A stretch of DNA of 29,005 nucleotides from a virus: IMG/VR virus record IMGVR_UViG_3300022074_000271, positions 1 to 29,005 of that record. One strand, written 5' to 3'. The position numbers and the translations under genes were made by a program. The notes beneath the pieces were generated by a model, which searched no databases, was not told the DNA's origin, and saw nothing but the letters and a program-made list of their open reading frames with translations. Each line of letters begins with the position of its first letter. Within the stretch, counting starts at the first letter, position 1. Below are positions 23,117 through 29,005 of the stretch, piece by piece.

Positions 23117-23460
23117 ATTCCTATAATTAAAGGTTTACAATTATTATTATCATATCTCTTTCTATAATAATCTAATTTTGTTTTAACTATCTTATTATGT
23201 TCTATAGGATTATCATATATATTATACCAATATGATCCTTTTTCTTCTACTTTAAAATTATAAGCTTCATTTAAAATATAACCTGTATCTTTTATATATT
23301 TATTTTTAGCTTTTTCAACTTGATCTTCAGTACCAAAGATTCTAATCTTAGGAGAATATTTTTCAAGATCTGTAGTGTAGATACCTAAAGAACTATCGTA
23401 ACTTTTTTGAGTTACATAAGTATCTGTATAAAAGTAATAATCAACTGCTATTAAATCCAT
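23113..23460 (-). CDS. Unknown early protein (115 aa)
   Basis: The protein begins MDLIAVDYYFYTDTYVTQK and is rich in Tyr, Lys and Asp. It looks alpha/beta (IRIFGTEDQVEKAKNKYI) without known motifs. It overlaps the 73-aa gene by 10 bases and the 64-aa gene by 4. Early small proteins of this kind often act on the host, but nothing in the sequence shows it. Confidence 0.55.
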   Translation of the reverse strand: MDLIAVDYYFYTDTYVTQKSYDSSLGIYTTDLEKYSPKIRIFGTEDQVEKAKNKYIKDTGYILNEAYNFKVEEKGSYWYNIYDNPIEHNKIVKTKLDYYRKRYDNNNCKPLIIGI

Positions 23461-23672
23461 TGCATTATAATTTCAGTTAATAATAAAACTATAGCAACTG
23501 TAAAACAACTAAAAGACAATGCTTCTAATATTTTATATTTTCTACATTTTATAGGTGTTATTTTATATTCTCTAAAATTTTGTTGAGCAGTAAACTCTAA
23601 CATTTCTTTGAGATTGAGTATATACTCTTTACTTGATAGTTTGTGTATAACTCTAAATTGTATATTTTTCAT
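23451..23672 (-). CDS. First early gene, small membrane protein (73 aa)
   Basis: I place the start at ATG 23672. A longer reading from TTG at 23708 would run through the promoter's -7 box, and its first codons would not be transcribed. The 73 residues start MKNIQFRVIHKLSSKEYIL and end with a membrane segment (ALSFSCFTVAIVLLLTEIIM, about 50-70), preceded by basic KCRKYK, so the N-terminus should face the cytoplasm. As the first early product with a single tail anchor it may alter the host envelope; this is a guess. Confidence 0.6.
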   Translation of the reverse strand: MKNIQFRVIHKLSSKEYILNLKEMLEFTAQQNFREYKITPIKCRKYKILEALSFSCFTVAIVLLLTEIIMQWI

Positions 23673-23695
23673 AAAAGTTTTTTTTAAATTCTTTA

Positions 23696-23725
23696 CAAAG
23701 ATATACAAAATAATTGAATTAACAA
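23696..23725 (-). promoter_or_regulatory. Bacteroidota housekeeping-type promoter (early promoter)
   Basis: On the minus strand TTG (23725-23723), 19 bases, then TATCTTTG (23703-23696), an exact fit to the Bacteroidota primary-sigma consensus TTG-N19-TAnnTTTG. Transcription would begin near 23690, leaving a leader of about 15-20 bases before ATG 23672. The rest of the 23709-23767 gap is A/T-rich with no other feature. Confidence 0.82.
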
Positions 23726-23767
23726 CTATATTAACAAGAAAATTAACAAAAAAGTAAAATTACTAGA

Positions 23768-24490
23768 TTAGAGAGGCATTAAAAGATTTAATGGAGTTTG
23801 CCCTGAATTTAAGATAACTGCACAACCAACAGCAGGTCTTTTACCATATTTTGCGTAAGCCATTGCATACGACTTGTGATTTATTCCACAACCAACTTGA
23901 GTTCCAAAAACTCTAAAATTTTTACCAACATAGTGTTCCGTGTAACATTGTGTATGTAAATGCCCCTGTACAGTATTCATCATATCAGCACGACATTTTG
24001 TACGAGCAGTACCCCCTTCTCCGTGTATATACTGAACTTCATCTTTCTCATACCTTTCAACAAAGTTCCAATTAGGTACTTCTAATACTTCTTTATATGA
24101 TTTGATCCATTTGCTAGGAATAGCACTAGTTTGTGCTTTACGCATTATAATACGATCGTGATTTCCAATAATGACTGTAGCTACAGGAAAAGCTTTGTAC
24201 CATCTTGTTATACGCTTTATAGCTAATTCTAGTTCATCTAAGCCACCCATTCCGTCTGCCGAGGTCTCGTGGTAGCTTGAGTAGTGATTGTCTATTATAT
24301 CGCCTATAAACACTACTTCTGTACAATTATATGCGTGGTATTGTTCTAAACACCAATCAAGATAAGAATCCAAGCAGAAAGGTTCGTGCAAGTCCCCTAT
24401 TACTAATACATTACTTATTTCTTGCTCTCTTAGTTTCTGAAGGATTTTTATCTCGTGTGGTTTTAATCTGTATCTATTACTTCTTTCCAC
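23768..24490 (-). CDS. Calcineurin-like metallophosphoesterase
   Basis: All five motifs of the family are present: GDLH at 32-35, GDIID at 63-67, GNHD at 109-112, a later His in YIHGEGG and GHLHT. They supply the two-metal site. The substrate may be a nucleotide, nucleic acid or phosphoprotein. The start is GTG at 24490, overlapping the holin-like gene by 14 bases. Parts of the gene are far richer in G+C than neighbours (30 of 60 bases at 24241-24300), which could mean recent acquisition. It is the last gene before the early promoter. Confidence 0.87.
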   Translation of the reverse strand: MERSNRYRLKPHEIKILQKLREQEISNVLVIGDLHEPFCLDSYLDWCLEQYHAYNCTEVVFIGDIIDNHYSSYHETSADGMGGLDELELAIKRITRWYKAFPVATVIIGNHDRIIMRKAQTSAIPSKWIKSYKEVLEVPNWNFVERYEKDEVQYIHGEGGTARTKCRADMMNTVQGHLHTQCYTEHYVGKNFRVFGTQVGCGINHKSYAMAYAKYGKRPAVGCAVILNSGQTPLNLLMPL

Positions 24491-24659
24491 TATCAGCTAA
24501 TCCTTGTGCGCCTGTTAAACCTACTAAAGCCCAAAACATTTCGCTTACGTGTACTTCTTCTACATCTAAAGATCTTGCAATAAAAGGCACTACTATGGCT
24601 GCTATCGTAAACCATACCTTTTTTGATTTTAAAATTGTGTAAATAAGATAATTTTTCAT
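24477..24659 (-). CDS. Small membrane protein, holin candidate (60 aa)
   Basis: After a basic N-terminus (MKNYLIYTILKSKKVW) come a hydrophobic segment FTIAAIVVPFIARSL and a second weaker one MFWALVGLTGAQGLA, then a charged end. One or two membrane helices beside an endolysin gene fit a holin. It begins 18 bases after the M15 peptidase stop. The family is not recognised by name. Confidence 0.55.
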   Translation of the reverse strand: MKNYLIYTILKSKKVWFTIAAIVVPFIARSLDVEEVHVSEMFWALVGLTGAQGLADSGKK

Positions 24660-24677
24660 TTTTATTGTTTTAATTAA

Positions 24678-25040
24678 TTAATATGTCCATAAGACATTTT
24701 TATCCTTACTGCTATCAATATCAACGTGAACAAAAGTTCCCATAAATGATATTCCCATTCTATTAATTCCTGTTTCCAATAAAGCATTTATAATTAAATA
24801 TCTATCTCTTGAATTATTAGGAAGATAAATATCTGCTGCTAATCCTTTACAATGGCTAGATCCTACTCTACCACCTGCTTTTAGATTCCATTCTTTTGTT
24901 CTATATCCTGATGTGATTTTAAAAGGCACACCTGCTTTTTCTCTAGCTTGATCTAATAATTCTAGAAAAGCTTTGTCCATATTACTACCACTTCCTTTTA
25001 AATCAGGACTATCAAATTCAGATAAATTAAAATATTTCAA
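24678..25040 (-). CDS. M15-family peptidase, endolysin
   Basis: The 120-residue enzyme cuts peptide bridges in the cell wall (D,D- or L,D-peptidase type). SEFDSPD at 7-13 is the normal opening, ITSGYRT at 42-48 is the conserved strand, SSHCKGLAAD supplies H63 and D70, and HVD supplies H105 as zinc ligands. No signal peptide is seen, so a holin is needed. The start is TTG at 25040; the next upstream codons are ATT and then a stop, and no in-frame ATG precedes residue 21. Confidence 0.88.
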   Translation of the reverse strand: MKYFNLSEFDSPDLKGSGSNMDKAFLELLDQAREKAGVPFKITSGYRTKEWNLKAGGRVGSSHCKGLAADIYLPNNSRDRYLIINALLETGINRMGISFMGTFVHVDIDSSKDKNVLWTY

Positions 25041-25043
25041 AAT

Positions 25044-25172
25044 TTATATATTATATACTGCGTAAATCTTAACTCCTTTAACATCAGATATTAATTCTTT
25101 ACGAGTTTTTACTACTTCTTCTTCTTTCTTAAAGTATTTAGGATTTTTACTATTCAGCTTTCTTTTTTTCAT
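25044..25172 (-). CDS. Very small basic protein (42 aa)
   Basis: ATG at 25172 opens inside the end of the 63-aa gene (overlap 23 bases), and the stop at 25044 lies 3 bases before the endolysin start. The product begins MKKRKLNSKNPKYFKKEEE and is highly charged, ending VKGVKIYAVYNI. It fills the whole gap between two lysis genes, which supports it, though it may serve mainly to couple translation. Confidence 0.5.
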   Translation of the reverse strand: MKKRKLNSKNPKYFKKEEEVVKTRKELISDVKGVKIYAVYNI

Positions 25173-25341
25173 TGTGCCTTTTCTTTTGACTATACCATTT
25201 GTCTATTGTATATAATATAGATATAACAAGCAAGATTATTTTTAAAGCTAGTTCTAAATTACTGAACGTGGTTACGCTTAGGACTGTTCCGTTTACTGCT
25301 GCGACTTCCAGAGTGTCCTGTACTGTTTTTTGTATTGGCAT
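25150..25341 (-). CDS. Single-span membrane protein, holin candidate (63 aa)
   Basis: The 63 residues have a polar N-terminus (MPIQKTVQDTLEVAAVNGTV), one strong membrane segment (LALKIILLVISILYTIDKW, about 31-49) and a very basic tail KKRHNEKKKAE. This class of small protein is common in flavobacterial phages near lysis genes. The first 83 bases overlap the 47-aa ORF in another frame. It is two genes upstream of the endolysin. Confidence 0.65.
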   Translation of the reverse strand: MPIQKTVQDTLEVAAVNGTVLSVTTFSNLELALKIILLVISILYTIDKWYSQKKRHNEKKKAE

Positions 25342-25402
25342 TTGTCAAGTATGATTTTAATTTTGTTTTATTGACTTCTTTTACTTTATAATATTTTTTC
25401 AT
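25259..25402 (-). CDS. Overlapping small basic ORF (47 aa)
   Basis: The ATG at 25402 shares its A with the TAA of the connector gene (TAATG), a strong coupling signal. The first 20 residues (MKKYYKVKEVNKTKLKSYLT) lie in otherwise empty DNA and the last 27 (STGHSGSRSSKRNSPKRN) overlap the holin-candidate gene in another frame. It may be a real basic protein or a leader ORF that carries ribosomes to the membrane-protein start. Confidence 0.5.
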   Translation of the reverse strand: MKKYYKVKEVNKTKLKSYLTNANTKNSTGHSGSRSSKRNSPKRNHVQ

Positions 25403-25980
25403 TAATTATATGTTGTATCTAAAAAATCTCTTAATGTTATTTTAGTATCTTGCATATAGTTCTTTTCAAGATTCATTCCCTGATAGTAAGCATTGGAATC
25501 AGGATAAACATCCGATCCTGAATTAGTTGAGTATTCAGGGTATAGATGATTATTATTACACAAGTAATCCACTAACCTCTCTGCATAAAATTGGGCTGTA
25601 TTGCTAATTTCAGATCTAAGATCTTGTGCTTCTGCTCTAGTTAAAGGAGTTGAATTTTCTGATGTTTTACTTACTACGTTATTATTTTGAACTTTGTAAC
25701 GTAAAAAAGGCAATACCTCATAAAAAGCATAGTGCACTAACATATCGGCAACATAATCATCTAATAGTAATTTATAGTTAGCATTAGCAGGATTACTTAT
25801 TGTTCCACCACTAATCATTCCTTGTATAGCTACAAAAAGATTTGTTCCTAGTTTTGTTTCTACATATTTTTTCTGTGCAATTTTTACATAAGGTAACAAG
25901 AAATCTACATCCACATTCATATTGATTGCAGTAGAATTTTTTAGTTTATCCTCACTAATAAAGAGTACGTATCCTGCCAT
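25402..25980 (-). CDS. Head-tail connector candidate (192 aa)
   Basis: The protein begins MAGYVLFISEDKLKNSTAIN and has ISEDKLK / FLLPYVKIAQKKYVETKLG, YKLLLDDYVADMLVHYAFYE and a C-terminal helix plus LRDFLDTTYN. This helical pattern is what I recall for DUF6712-type connector (adaptor) proteins of Bacteroidota phages, which dock under the portal. It follows the portal by 5 bases, in line with that role. The family name is from memory. Confidence 0.65.
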   Translation of the reverse strand: MAGYVLFISEDKLKNSTAINMNVDVDFLLPYVKIAQKKYVETKLGTNLFVAIQGMISGGTISNPANANYKLLLDDYVADMLVHYAFYEVLPFLRYKVQNNNVVSKTSENSTPLTRAEAQDLRSEISNTAQFYAERLVDYLCNNNHLYPEYSTNSGSDVYPDSNAYYQGMNLEKNYMQDTKITLRDFLDTTYN

Positions 25981-25985
25981 AATTT

Positions 25986-28016
25986 TTAGTTATAATATCC
26001 GTTATTTTTCATTCTTTGTGGTGCTATTGCTACCAACTTATCATTTCTTTCAGCAGTAAAACCTTCACTTCTTGCTTTAGTATAGCTAATTAATTGACTA
26101 TCATCTATTTTACTCTTAGCATTTCTTAATGATGTTTTGAAAATCTTACGTAAGAAGAAATGTCTGCATTGAGGTCCGCCCTTATATAAAAAGATATTGT
26201 AAGTTCCTAGTTCTCCATCTTTGTAAGCTGTTTCAGGGTGTCCAAAACCAGGATTTACTATTTGACTATTAGCATTAACTAGATCTTCTTTTCTAAATAG
26301 CTTGTTTGCTGATACCATTTTTTGACAAAATTCTCTGCTAGTACCTGATTTATTCACTAGAAAATTATCAGTAGCATAAACATATCTTACTTTATAATAG
26401 TTGTTAAAAGATTTATTTACTCCATCTTGCTCACTTCTAGCATTAGGTCTAGCTGTTACACTACTAGCAAGATTGTATTTTTCTTCTGCTATGCTATTAA
26501 GTTCTTCTTCAAAATTAAAATCTAAATGTTCTCCATCTACTACTTCTTCATCTAATAGTTCCCAACCTTCAGGTATATCTTCTCCTACTTCATCTATCCA
26601 ATTACATAGTTCAGTTTTTTCTAGATTAAGCATTTGATCGTGTGATTCACAAGCCATATATACTGTCTTACCTTCGTATTCGTGTTCGTGATAACCACTA
26701 CAACCAATTTCTTTTGCGTGTTTTTCTGCTTCTTCTATAGTATCAAAAACAGGTTTGCCATCTATCATACCTACTTTACTAAATTCATCTTCTTCAACAA
26801 CTTCTTCTTCTTCTAAAGGTGCTAATCCAAGTTCCTCTCTAATTTCATCTTGTGTCATTACACTTTTCATATCTTCTACACTAAACTTAGATGTAATAGG
26901 TTTTGTCTGAACAAAAGAGATAGGCAAATCCATATTATTAATCTTAAATATTTTAGCTAATACTTTTATGATATGGATCTGATATGGTTTAATTACTGTG
27001 TTGTAATAAAAATCTGCTGCATTCATTAATTCCTCTGCATTGTTACCTAATCCTGTGTCGCTTTTGATCCCCATAAGCATTGGGCTAGTTACCCTATGCC
27101 CTGTTAGTATATTTTGTACCAGGAGTTCTTGGAGTGCTAAATACTGCTTATCCTGATTAGATACTGTAATAGGAAATATTTCAGGTGTTCTTGTTTTATC
27201 ATCTGAAAAAGTAATAACCATTTTACCTGCATTAGAACTAGAAGAAAATTTATTATTTAAACTTCTTTCAATAGCTAGGCGTTCATCTTGTGTCGGTACT
27301 CCATTTGCAAAATTGATCATATAGCTGCCTGAAAAACCATTACTTATATTATTGAGATGGAACTCTGCAACTCTTTGATCCACAAGCGCCCAATTATTTG
27401 CTGCTATGTAATCAGGAGTGTGATAAATATCCATATTAGGACTATATAATCCTGTATATAATAATTGACTAGGACTAGTTCTATCATATAAATCAAAAGC
27501 TGCTATAGGTGTTGGTTTATTTTGTCTAGTATTACTCCAATCTGCTGATACATAATAAGTATCTACTTTACCCATAGCATTAGGTTTCCCTGCACGTACC
27601 CTTTCTACTGGAATATGATACAATTCCACGATTTCTGTTTTAGCTTTATTGTAGATCAGATGTAAGGCAAAAGCCCCCTGAAGCTTAAAGTCAAAAGAAA
27701 TCTTTTTTATTACTTCGTGTAGTGTTTCTTTGCTATTTGCGTGAAAGAAAAAGTTCTTTAACTTAACTAACTTATCTAAATTATTAGCTTGTTCTTCTTC
27801 TTCATCATCTATTATTATATCATCTCCGCTAATCATCTCTGCTGTTGCGTTAATAATGGCGGCGTGGGTAGAACTGTTGTAATAAAGATCTATAAGGAAC
27901 TGTGGGTATAAGTTCTTCCAATCTTCAGTACCATATTCAATATAATCTTTTCCCCTAATTTCTTCAATAATTGGAGAAGTTTCTGATGATAAATCTACAC
28001 TTAGTATGTTTTCCAT
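25986..28016 (-). CDS. Portal protein with C-terminal extension
   Basis: The 676-residue protein carries a portal core in about residues 1-395: IIEEIRGKDYIEYG, WKNLYPQFLIDLYYNSSTHA, the wing/stem regions with LYHIPVERVRAGK and GHRVTSPMLMGIKSDTGLGN, NAEELMNAADFYYNTVIKPY. After an acidic linker (LEEEEVVEEDEF) comes a small His/Cys module (GCSGYHEHEYEGKTVYMACE, near 440-460) and a C-terminal domain (RPNARSEQDG to the end) with SGTSREFCQKM and GGPQCRHFFLRKIF, which may act as a head-interior or minor head domain. It forms the ring through which DNA passes. Portal usually follows TerL; here about 10 kb separate them. Confidence 0.82.
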   Translation of the reverse strand: MENILSVDLSSETSPIIEEIRGKDYIEYGTEDWKNLYPQFLIDLYYNSSTHAAIINATAEMISGDDIIIDDEEEEQANNLDKLVKLKNFFFHANSKETLHEVIKKISFDFKLQGAFALHLIYNKAKTEIVELYHIPVERVRAGKPNAMGKVDTYYVSADWSNTRQNKPTPIAAFDLYDRTSPSQLLYTGLYSPNMDIYHTPDYIAANNWALVDQRVAEFHLNNISNGFSGSYMINFANGVPTQDERLAIERSLNNKFSSSSNAGKMVITFSDDKTRTPEIFPITVSNQDKQYLALQELLVQNILTGHRVTSPMLMGIKSDTGLGNNAEELMNAADFYYNTVIKPYQIHIIKVLAKIFKINNMDLPISFVQTKPITSKFSVEDMKSVMTQDEIREELGLAPLEEEEVVEEDEFSKVGMIDGKPVFDTIEEAEKHAKEIGCSGYHEHEYEGKTVYMACESHDQMLNLEKTELCNWIDEVGEDIPEGWELLDEEVVDGEHLDFNFEEELNSIAEEKYNLASSVTARPNARSEQDGVNKSFNNYYKVRYVYATDNFLVNKSGTSREFCQKMVSANKLFRKEDLVNANSQIVNPGFGHPETAYKDGELGTYNIFLYKGGPQCRHFFLRKIFKTSLRNAKSKIDDSQLISYTKARSEGFTAERNDKLVAIAPQRMKNNGYYN

Positions 28017-28025
28017 AATTTAATT

Positions 28026-28271
28026 TTATTCTTGTTCAGGTGTCCAATCAGAACCTCTTACTATTGCTAATATTTCTTCGTGAGTATATTGGTCTAACCC
28101 TTCTAAAAAAGATGGAGTTTCGCCCATAAATTTAGCAATAAATAATGTACCATCTAATGACTTTCTTACAGTTGCAGGACTATCCTCTACTATTTGTGAA
28201 AAGTCGCATACAGGGTTACCCTCTGCATCTACTTCAGTCAATAAACTTGTGTTTGGTGTTGTATATATCAT
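28026..28271 (-). CDS. Unknown acidic protein upstream of portal (81 aa)
   Basis: The 81 residues start MIYTTPNTSLLTEVDAEGNP and contain TVRKSLDGTLFIAKFMGETP and a C-terminal helix (YTHEEILAIVRGSDWTPEQE). It is acidic and compact, without known motifs. It lies 4 bases after the tail-like gene and 9 before the portal. A minor virion or assembly role is possible from position only. Confidence 0.6.
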   Translation of the reverse strand: MIYTTPNTSLLTEVDAEGNPVCDFSQIVEDSPATVRKSLDGTLFIAKFMGETPSFLEGLDQYTHEEILAIVRGSDWTPEQE

Positions 28272-28275
28272 AATT

Positions 28276-29005
28276 TTAATTGTTTGGAGTGTCCTCTATA
28301 ATATCAGAAGCACTCATATTTGTCATTGTTCCGTAATTATTTTCTGTAAATAAATCTATTGTTACAGGTAATCCTGTTGTCTTAGCATACGTTTCTGCTT
28401 GTGTTTGTTGTTCTAGTTGTGAACCATAAATATATATATTATTGCCATCAGTTGCAGAATGTAAAGTAACTGTTGTATTAGAGTTTCCAACAATAAAATA
28501 TGCTTTAGTAGATGAACTAGCAGTAAAAGTATATGAACATCTATACCAACCATTACCTACATTTTCAATAGCTGCTACTTCTCCACTTGATACTTGTTTT
28601 ACAGTTCCACTATCTAAATTAAATACTGCACCATTTGGATATACTTCAGTTATTAATAAAAATTCAGTAGTACCTTTTTTAGCATATATTGAAATAGTAT
28701 GAACACCACTATAACTTGTAACTGTAGCATTTATCCAAGAACCACTATTACCTGTAGTTGTAGATTCTAATTTATATGCATCATTTAAACCACTTGGAGA
28801 TATTGCAGATTGTGAAGTTCGTGTTGCTCTAACTATACTATATAAACTCTGACTAAAATCTTCACTATAACTTAGTAAGTTAGTAGTAGATGATTTTCTT
28901 ACTGCTGCTATACCATCTGACTTTATGTATGCAGTAGCTTGTGATTGTTCTTCTAATTGTATTCCCCAAGCAAACAAACTACCTGTACCACTAAATTGTA
29001 CTCTA
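28276..29005 (-). CDS. Appendage/tail protein with carbohydrate-binding-like modules, 5' end cut
   Basis: The frame is open to the right edge (RVQFSGTGS precedes the first possible TTG at 28977), so the N-terminus is outside. About 240 residues are visible. One module ends FAWGIQLEEQSQATAYI near the left of the protein, and the next, a full beta module of about 150 residues (TNLLSYSEDFSQ to IYIYGSQLEQQTQAETYA), ends with the same pattern, so the protein is built of repeated jelly-roll units. This is typical of sugar-binding virion proteins. It shares its style with the LamG protein at the other end. Confidence 0.75.
   Translation of the reverse strand, partial: RVQFSGTGSLFAWGIQLEEQSQATAYIKSDGIAAVRKSSTTNLLSYSEDFSQSLYSIVRATRTSQSAISPSGLNDAYKLESTTTGNSGSWINATVTSYSGVHTISIYAKKGTTEFLLITEVYPNGAVFNLDSGTVKQVSSGEVAAIENVGNGWYRCSYTFTASSSTKAYFIVGNSNTTVTLHSATDGNNIYIYGSQLEQQTQAETYAKTTGLPVTIDLFTENNYGTMTNMSASDIIEDTPNN

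Noticed and set aside
23673-23708. Longer 85-aa start (TTG 23708) of the first early gene
   Set aside because: It lies within or upstream of the promoter -7 box (23703-23696), so it would not be on the transcript.
1-29005. The two edge-cut genes as one ORF across a circular junction
   Set aside because: If the ends were joined directly, the LamG frame would meet TAG at once (29005-29003), and the right-edge gene is in another frame. Nothing in the window shows that it is circular.
1-29005. tRNA genes, CRISPR arrays, insertion sequences, integrase or repressor genes
   Set aside because: None seen on reading; short direct repeats are explained by protein repeats and promoter copies.

Overview
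The window is part of the genome of a tailed phage with long, non-contractile tail genes (siphovirus-like), most likely infecting a Bacteroidota (Flavobacteriia-type) host. The reasons are the very low G+C (about 30% by eye), A-rich leaders with no consistent Shine-Dalgarno, one host-type promoter of the Bacteroidota form TTG-N19-TAnnTTTG, and structural and replication proteins of types familiar from flavobacterial phages. Every supported gene lies on the minus strand, so the genome is read from high to low coordinates. Both ends cut a gene. I saw no integrase, repressor, DNA polymerase, helicase, tRNA, CRISPR or insertion sequence.

In transcription order: (1) 29005-23768: the end of a tail/appendage protein, an 81-aa protein, portal, a head-tail connector candidate, then a lysis block (two small membrane proteins that are holin candidates, an M15 peptidase endolysin) with very short overlapping ORFs, and a metallophosphoesterase. 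(2) 23725-17678: a host-type promoter followed by the early operon: small unknown proteins, an Erf annealing protein, an SSB-like protein, a DnaA-domain-IV-like protein, a replication-initiator-like protein, a NinG/Rap-like protein, a sigma-factor-like protein, a DUF3310-like protein and zinc-ribbon proteins. (3) 17684-14691: ParB-like protein, TET-associated-type glycosyltransferase, small and large terminase. (4) 14614-5094: a tail-assembly-chaperone candidate with a probable -1 frameshift, tail completion and gp10-like proteins, large tail-tip proteins, a beta-helix fibre-like protein and the tape measure. (5) 5089-2059: XkdF-type prohead protease, scaffold, major capsid and tail tube, ended by a strong hairpin terminator. 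(6) 2005-1: two small virion-associated proteins and a LamG-domain protein that runs off the left edge.

The main discovery is a regulatory signal. Five intergenic or gene-boundary sites carry the same two-block element, (C/A)AAA(C/T)AAA-N13-TATTATAT, with exactly 13 bases between blocks (the copy at 14586-14614 matches the upstream block only partly). They sit in front of ParB, the chaperone, the protease, the scaffold and the 159-aa gene, and thus divide the non-early genes into modules. At four of the five the start codon is at exactly the same distance (TATTATATANTATG), which suggests leaderless transcripts. The motif is unlike the host-type promoter and may be read by the phage's own sigma-like protein (18554-19108). 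Other notable points are the T9 slippery site in the chaperone gene, nested small ORFs in the lysis block, a NinG homologue lacking three expected zinc cysteines, and an unusual gene order in which the tail-tip and tape-measure genes precede protease-scaffold-capsid, and portal lies far from terminase.
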